Shown: piece after piece, positions 58,927-64,000 of the stretch
Layout: every line of letters begins with the position of its first letter
Position numbering within the stretch: the stretch's first letter is position 1
Source: Anaeromyxobacter paludicola
Lineage (GTDB): Bacteria > Myxococcota > Myxococcia > Myxococcales > Anaeromyxobacteraceae
Assembly (NCBI RefSeq): GCF_023169965.1
Contig: NZ_AP025592.1
Location: forward strand, 3,534,001 to 3,598,000
Length of the DNA stretch: 64,000 nt
Reading direction: 5' to 3'
Translations under genes and position numbers: made by a program
Notes under the pieces: generated by a model
Told to the model about the DNA's origin: nothing
Database searches by the model: none
Seen by the model: only the letters and a program-made list of their open reading frames with translations

Positions 58927-60132
58927 ATGCAGCAGCGCACCCACCTCCCTCCGCTCCAGGCCCGGCGCAAAGGCCTCGCCCGGCGCGTCCACCGCCTTGG
59001 CGCGCGACTCGCGCTCGCCGGCGCGCTCGTGGCCGCCGCCGGCTGCGGCGGGAAGCGCGCGGCGCCGCCGCCGGCCGGCGGGCTCCCCGAGGTCGCGGTG
59101 GTGACCGTCCAGCCGGCGCAGGTCGCGCTGACGCAGGAGCTCCCCGGGCGCACCTCGCCCTACCGGATCGCCGAGGTCCGGGCGCGGGTGAGCGGCATCG
59201 TCCAGCGGCGCCTCTTCACCGAGGGCGCCGACGTGAAGGCGGGGCAGCGCCTCTTCCAGCTCGACGCCGCGCCCTACCAGGCCGCGCTCGACAGCGCCCG
59301 GGCGCAGCTCGCGCGCGCCGAGGCGAGCGCCGCCTCCGCGCGCCTGCAGGACGAGCGGACCGCCGCGCTGGTGGAGGCGAAGGCGGTGAGCCGCCAGGAG
59401 CGCGACGACGCCCTCGCGGCCCGGAAGGCGGCCGACGCCGACGTGGCCGCGGCCCGCGCCGCGGTCCAGAGCGCCCGCATCAACCTGGGCTACACCGACG
59501 TGACCTCGCCGCTCACCGGCCGGATCGGCCGCGCCGCGGTGACCGAGGGCGCCTACGCGCAGCAGGCCCAGGCCACGCTCCTCGCCACCGTCCAGCAGCT
59601 CGACCCCATCTACGTGGACGTGACGCAGTCGAGCGCGGAGCTGGCGCGCCTGCGCGGAGAGCTCGCGGCCGGGCGGCTGAGCCGGGCCGGCGGCGGCGCG
59701 CGCGTGAAGCTCGTGCTGGAGGACGGGACCGAGTACGCGCAGGCTGGCGCGCTGCAGTTCTCCGACGTGACGGTGGACCCGGGGACGGGCTCGGTGGCGC
59801 TGCGGGCCCTCTTCCCGAACCCGAAGGGCGAGCTCCTGCCCGGCATGTTCGTCCGGGCCCGCGTGGAGGAGGGGGTCGAGCCGCAGGCCCTCACCGTGCC
59901 GCAGTCGGCGGTGCAGCGCGACGCGCGCGCCCGGGCGACGGTCTTCGTGGTGGCCGCCGGAGATCAGATCGAGGCGCGCGAGGTGCGGCTCGGCCGCACC
60001 GTGGGCGCGAGCTGGGTGGTGGCCGCGGGCCTCGCCCCCGGCGAGCGGGTGGTGGTGGAGGGGCTGCAGAAGATCCGGCCGGGCGCCAAGGTCCGCCCGG
60101 TCGCGGCCCCCGCCCTGGCCGCGGTGCCCTGA
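58927..60132 (+). CDS. RND efflux periplasmic adaptor (AcrA/MexA type)
   Basis: 401 residues. N-terminal basic stretch, hydrophobic helix and a lipobox (VAAAGCGG), so a lipoprotein. Lipoyl half-motif LPGRTSPYRIAEVRARVSGI and VSPL-like INLGYTDVTSPLTGRIGRAA, an alpha-hairpin (about 115-185), then beta-barrel and membrane-proximal domains. It links the RND pump to the outer-membrane channel. It is the first gene of the operon behind a candidate sigma-54 promoter. Confidence 0.93.
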   Translation: MQQRTHLPPLQARRKGLARRVHRLGARLALAGALVAAAGCGGKRAAPPPAGGLPEVAVVTVQPAQVALTQELPGRTSPYRIAEVRARVSGIVQRRLFTEGADVKAGQRLFQLDAAPYQAALDSARAQLARAEASAASARLQDERTAALVEAKAVSRQERDDALAARKAADADVAAARAAVQSARINLGYTDVTSPLTGRIGRAAVTEGAYAQQAQATLLATVQQLDPIYVDVTQSSAELARLRGELAAGRLSRAGGGARVKLVLEDGTEYAQAGALQFSDVTVDPGTGSVALRALFPNPKGELLPGMFVRARVEEGVEPQALTVPQSAVQRDARARATVFVVAAGDQIEAREVRLGRTVGASWVVAAGLAPGERVVVEGLQKIRPGAKVRPVAAPALAAVP

Positions 60133-60156
60133 GCCCTCCTCGAAAGCGAGCACACG

Positions 60157-63100
60157 GTGTCCAAGTTCTTCATCGACCGGCCGGTCTTCGCCTGGGTCAT
60201 CGCCATCGTGGTGATGGTCGCGGGGGCGATCTCGATCCTCCGGCTCCCCATCGCGCAGTACCCGGCCATCGCGCCGCCGACCATCAGCATCAGCGCCACC
60301 TACCCCGGCGCGTCCTCGAAGACGGTCGAGGACAGCGTCACGCAGGTGATCGAGCAGAAGATGAACGGGCTCGACCACCTCCGCTACATGTCGGCGACCA
60401 GCGACGCCACCGGCAGCGCCACCATCACCCTCACCTTCGACGCCGGGACCGACCCGGACATCGCCCAGGTCCAGACGCAGAACAAGCTGCAGCTCGCCAT
60501 GCCGCTCCTGCCGCAGGAGGTGCAGCGGCAGGGCGTGCGGGTGACGAAGGCGGTCAACAACTTCCTGCTCATCGCGGCGCTGGTGTCGGAGGACGGCCGG
60601 CTCGGCCGGGCCGACCTCGCCGACTACGCGGCGGCGTCGGTCGTCGATCCCCTCGGCCGCGTGAACGGCGTGGGCGAGGTGATGCTCTTCGGCTCGCAGT
60701 ACTCGATGCACGTCTGGCTGAAGCCGGATCGCCTGCTCGAGTACGGGCTCACGCCGGCCGACGTGAGCCGGGCCATCCAGGCCCAGAACGCGCTCGTCTC
60801 CGCCGGCCAGCTCGGCGGCGCGCCGGCGGTGCCCGGCCAGCGGCTCAACGCCACCGTGACGGCCCAGTCCCGCCTGCGGACCGCGGCCGAGTTCGAGGAC
60901 GTGCTCCTGCGGGTGAACCCCGACGGCTCGAAGCTGCACCTGCGCGACGTGGCGCGGGTGGAGCTCGCGGGCGAGACCGCCGAGATCGAGACCAGCTACA
61001 ACGGCCGGCCCACTGCGGGCATCGGCGTGAAGCTCGCGAGCGGCGCCAACGCCCTCGCCACCGCCGACGCGGTGCGCGCCCGGCTGAAGGAGCTCTCCCC
61101 CTTCTTCCCGGCGGGCGTGAGCGTGCAGTACCCGATGGACACCACCCCCTTCGTCCGGCTCTCGATCGAGGAGGTGGTGAAGACCCTGCTCGAGGCCATC
61201 GCGCTCGTGTTCCTGGTGATGCTGGTGTTCCTCGGGAACCTGCGCGCCACGCTCATCCCCACCATCGCGGTGCCGGTGGTGCTGCTCGGCACCTTCGGCG
61301 TCCTCGCCGCCGCCGGCTTCACCCTCAACACCCTCACGATGTTCGGGGTGGTGCTCGCCATCGGTCTCCTCGTGGACGACGCCATCGTGGTGGTCGAGAA
61401 CGTCGAGCGGGTGATGGCCGAGGAGGGGCTCTCGCCGCGGGAGGCCACCCGCAAGTCGATGGGGCAGATCACCGGCGCGCTCGTGGGCATCGCGCTCGTG
61501 CTCTCGGCGGTCTTCGTGCCGATGGCGTTCTTCGGCGGGTCGGTCGGCGTCATCTACCGCCAGTTCTCGATCACCCTCGTCTCGGCGATGGTGCTCTCGG
61601 TGCTGGTTGCGATGATCCTCACCCCCGCGCTCTGCGCCACCTTCCTGAAGCCGGTCGAGCGCGGGCACCGCGCCGGCGGCTTCTTCGGCTGGTTCGACCG
61701 GAACTACGACCGGGCCCGCGAGTCCTACGAGGGGGTGCTGGCGCGGGTGCTGCGCCGCACCGGGCGCGCCCTGCTGGTCTACGGCGCGCTCGCCGGCGCC
61801 ATGGCCTTCCTGCTGCTGCGCCTGCCCTCGGGCTTCCTGCCCGACGAGGACCAGGGCGTGGTCTTCGCCCAGGTGATGCTGCCCCCCGGCAGCACCCTCG
61901 AGCAGACCCGCGAGGTCTCGCGGCGGGTGGGCGACTACTTCCTCCAGCAGGAGAAGGAGGCGGTGCAGTCGGTCCTGGTGGTGGACGGGTTCGGCTTCGC
62001 CGGCCGCGGCCAGAACGTGGCCATCGCCTTCGTGAGCCTGAAGGACTGGTCGCAGCGCAAGGCGCCGGGGCTAAAGGCCGCGGCGGTGGCGGGCCGGGCC
62101 ATGGGCGCGTTCGCGCAGTACCGCGGCGCCCTGGCCTTCGCCTTCACGCCCCCGGCGGTGATGGAGCTCGGCAACGCCACCGGCTTCGACCTGCAGCTCC
62201 AGGACCGGGGCGGGGTGGGGCACGAGGCGCTCATGGCCGCGCGCAACCAGCTCCTCGGCGCCGTCCGCGGCGAGGCCGGGGTGGCCGGCGTGCGGCCGAA
62301 CGGGCTCGAGGACACCTCCGAGTACAAGATCGACGTGGACCGCCAGAAGGCCTCGGCGCTCGGCGTCTCGCTCGCCGACGTGAACGCCACGCTCGCCTCG
62401 ACCTGGGGCACGAGCTACGTGGACGACTTCCTCGACGGCGGGCGCATCAAGAAGGTCTACATGCAGGCCGACGCGCCGTACCGGATGCGCCCCGAGGACG
62501 TGAGCCGGCTCTACGTCCGCAACGCGCAGGGGCAGATGACCCCCTTCTCCGCCTTCACCACCGGCCGGTGGACCACCGGCTCCCCCAGGCTGGAGCGCTT
62601 CAACGGCGTGCCCTCGCTCGAGATCCTCGGCGCGCCCGCGCCGGGCCGGAGCTCCGGCGAGGCGATGGCGGCGATGGAGCGGCTCGCGCGCCAGCTGCCG
62701 CCGGGCGTGGGCTACGAGTGGACCGGCCTCTCCTTCGAGGAGCGGCTCTCTGGCTCGCAGGCGCCCGCGCTCTACGCCATCTCGCTCCTGGTGGTGTTCC
62801 TCTGCCTCTGCGCGCTCTACGAGAGCTGGTCGATCCCGCTGGCCGTCATCCTGGTGGTGCCGCTCGGCGTGCTCGGCGCGGTCGGCGCCGCCTGGGCCTT
62901 CGGCCTCTCGAACGACGTCTACTTCCAGGTGGCGCTGCTCACCACCATCGGCCTCTCCACCAAGAACGCCATCCTGATCGTCGAGTTCGCGAAGGAGCTC
63001 GAGGGGAGGGAGGGACGCACGCTGGTGCAGGCGGCGCTGGAGGCGGCGCGGCTCCGGCTCCGCCCCATCCTCATGACCTCGATCGCCTTCGTCCTCGGCG

Positions 63101-63321
63101 TGCTGCCGCTCGCCCTCTCCCGCGGCGCCGGCGCCGGCAGCCAGAACGCCATCGGCATCAGCCTCATCGGCGGCATGCTCTCGGCCACCTTCCTCGCCGT
63201 CCTGCTCGTCCCCGTCTTCTTCGTGGTCATCCGCCGCCTCGCCGGGGCGGAGCGGCCGGTCCCGGTGGCCGCGCCCCCACCGGCCGCGATCGCCGCCTCC
63301 GGAGGGCGCGCCGATGTCTAG
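60157..63321 (+). CDS. RND multidrug efflux pump, HAE1 type (AcrB/MexB-like)
   Basis: 1054 residues, 12 membrane helices and two large periplasmic loops. Proton-relay residues are present: the Asp pair in [18 protein letters not shown] (helix 4) and Lys in [17 protein letters not shown] (helix 10). Starts [19 protein letters not shown], typical of HAE1 pumps for hydrophobic and amphiphilic drugs. GTG start at 60157, 24 bases after the adaptor stop. The C-terminal tail is Ala/Pro-rich. The stop overlaps the channel gene by eight bases. Confidence 0.95.
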   Translation: MSKFFIDRPVFAWVIAIVVMVAGAISILRLPIAQYPAIAPPTISISATYPGASSKTVEDSVTQVIEQKMNGLDHLRYMSATSDATGSATITLTFDAGTDPDIAQVQTQNKLQLAMPLLPQEVQRQGVRVTKAVNNFLLIAALVSEDGRLGRADLADYAAASVVDPLGRVNGVGEVMLFGSQYSMHVWLKPDRLLEYGLTPADVSRAIQAQNALVSAGQLGGAPAVPGQRLNATVTAQSRLRTAAEFEDVLLRVNPDGSKLHLRDVARVELAGETAEIETSYNGRPTAGIGVKLASGANALATADAVRARLKELSPFFPAGVSVQYPMDTTPFVRLSIEEVVKTLLEAIALVFLVMLVFLGNLRATLIPTIAVPVVLLGTFGVLAAAGFTLNTLTMFGVVLAIGLLVDDAIVVVENVERVMAEEGLSPREATRKSMGQITGALVGIALVLSAVFVPMAFFGGSVGVIYRQFSITLVSAMVLSVLVAMILTPALCATFLKPVERGHRAGGFFGWFDRNYDRARESYEGVLARVLRRTGRALLVYGALAGAMAFLLLRLPSGFLPDEDQGVVFAQVMLPPGSTLEQTREVSRRVGDYFLQQEKEAVQSVLVVDGFGFAGRGQNVAIAFVSLKDWSQRKAPGLKAAAVAGRAMGAFAQYRGALAFAFTPPAVMELGNATGFDLQLQDRGGVGHEALMAARNQLLGAVRGEAGVAGVRPNGLEDTSEYKIDVDRQKASALGVSLADVNATLASTWGTSYVDDFLDGGRIKKVYMQADAPYRMRPEDVSRLYVRNAQGQMTPFSAFTTGRWTTGSPRLERFNGVPSLEILGAPAPGRSSGEAMAAMERLARQLPPGVGYEWTGLSFEERLSGSQAPALYAISLLVVFLCLCALYESWSIPLAVILVVPLGVLGAVGAAWAFGLSNDVYFQVALLTTIGLSTKNAILIVEFAKELEGREGRTLVQAALEAARLRLRPILMTSIAFVLGVLPLALSRGAGAGSQNAIGISLIGGMLSATFLAVLLVPVFFVVIRRLAGAERPVPVAAPPPAAIAASGGRADV

Positions 63322-64000
63322 TCCCCTGTCCCGCATCGTCCCCTGCCTGCTCCTGCTCGCGGGCTGCACCCTCGCTCCCCGCTACCAGCGGCCCGACGCG
63401 CCGGTGGCGCGCGACTGGCCCGCGACCCCCGGCGCGACCGCGCCCGCGGGCGGCGTCGCCGCCGCCGACGTCGGCTGGCGCGACTTCTTCGAGGACCCCC
63501 GGCTGCAGGCGCTGGTGGCGCTGGCGCTCGAGGAGAACCGCGATCTGCGCGTCGCGGTCGAGCGGGTCGAGCTCGCGCGGGCGCAGTACCGCATCGAGCG
63601 CGCGCCGCTCCTCCCGAGCGTGGGCGGCAGCGCCAGCTTCACCCGCCAGCGCGTCCCCGCCGACCTGAGCGGCACCGGCCAGGCGGTCACCTCGAGCCAG
63701 CTCAGCGTGGGCGCCGGCGTGTCGGCGTACGAGCTCGACCTGTTCGGCCGGGTGCGGAGCCTCGCCGACGCGGCCCGGGCGCAGTACCTCGCCACCGGGG
63801 AGGCGCGGCGGGCCGCGCAGCTCGCGGTGGTCTCGGAGGTGGCGGCCCAGTACCTCGCCGAGCGCGCCACGGACGAGCAGCTCGCGCTCGCGCGGCGCAC
63901 CCTCGAGGCCGTCCAGGCCACCTGCGAGCTCACCCGGCGCGCCCACGACGTCGGGCGGCGCTCGGAGCTCGACCTGCGCGCGGCCGAGGGGCAGGTGGAG
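63314..64000 (+). CDS. outer-membrane efflux channel lipoprotein, 3' end outside window
   Basis: At least 229 residues visible. Signal peptide with lipobox LLAGC, then [16 protein letters not shown] and [24 protein letters not shown], the usual NodT-type OMF start. Helical hairpin segments follow ([41 protein letters not shown]). It completes the tripartite RND system, like OprM. The ATG at 63314 lies inside the last codons of the pump gene (8-base overlap). The frame stays open to the window end. A second, unrelated OMF serves the MacAB pump at 24.1 kb. Confidence 0.93.
   Translation, partial: MSSPLSRIVPCLLLLAGCTLAPRYQRPDAPVARDWPATPGATAPAGGVAAADVGWRDFFEDPRLQALVALALEENRDLRVAVERVELARAQYRIERAPLLPSVGGSASFTRQRVPADLSGTGQAVTSSQLSVGAGVSAYELDLFGRVRSLADAARAQYLATGEARRAAQLAVVSEVAAQYLAERATDEQLALARRTLEAVQATCELTRRAHDVGRRSELDLRAAEGQVE

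Noticed and set aside
56047-61668. Very long minus-strand open frame running across the RND pump and kinase genes
   Set aside because: Only its last 441 residues are a protein (the NtrC-type activator). The rest is His/Arg/Gly-rich antisense of the RND genes, as expected from the GC bias.

Overview
The window is about 73% GC chromosomal DNA, nearly all coding, with strong G/C bias at third codon positions. Its mix of sensor kinases, NtrC-type activators, MacAB-like and RND efflux pumps, PT-rich and propeller-type lipoproteins, a type II secretin and a multi-HAMP chemoreceptor suggests a Myxococcota (deltaproteobacterial) genome, most like Anaeromyxobacter. That placement is inference from content. 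I saw no rRNA, tRNA, CRISPR array or complete insertion sequence.

Layout. 1-6.8 kb: the 3' part of a type II secretin, a convergent MASE1 hybrid kinase, a PT-rich lipoprotein and a small unknown. 6.9-10.1 kb: a tartrate/D-malate-type dehydrogenase, then a b561-like membrane protein, YceI and a di-CXXCH lipoprotein. 10.1-16.3 kb: an eight-gene minus-strand operon (transglutaminase, TlpA-like redoxin, ArsS-type radical SAM protein, TVP38 protein, two small glycosyltransferases, rhodanese, HD protein). 16.3-24.1 kb: a flippase-like membrane protein, a MerR/B12-fold regulator, a large chemoreceptor behind a candidate sigma-54 promoter, a glycine-zipper lipoprotein and an Hsp70-like protein. 24.1-30 kb: a MacAB-TolC-type tripartite transporter and a cysteine-rich PAS kinase. 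30-36.3 kb: a small recombinase-helix protein coupled to a secreted sedolisin protease, a GlxA-type regulator with a cysteine hydrolase, and an acyl-CoA synthetase. 36.3-44 kb: small proteins, a lone receiver, a B12/radical SAM protein, a PocR-domain kinase and the oxidative pentose-phosphate genes gnd-zwf-pgl. 44-50.5 kb: an aldo/keto reductase with a LysR regulator, a duplicated Cys-rich protein with a cysteine synthase, a YcaQ-type glycosylase and two small envelope proteins.

50.5-64 kb is the most integrated part. A minus-strand operon encodes a Met/Thr/Gly-repeat secreted protein, a TPR protein, a TPR plus beta-barrel-like protein, a periplasm-sensing histidine kinase and an NtrC-type activator. 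Beside it a second kinase/NtrC-type pair is divergent from an AcrAB-OprM-like RND operon whose outer-membrane gene runs off the end. Both operons have a good match to a sigma-54 -24/-12 promoter, each with an inverted repeat at enhancer distance, and both activators keep the GAFTGA loop. The chemoreceptor gene at 18.7 kb has the same arrangement.

Genes are tightly packed. Many starts were chosen because GTG or ATG overlaps the upstream stop by 4 bases, and two convergent pairs share a CTAG as a two-way stop.
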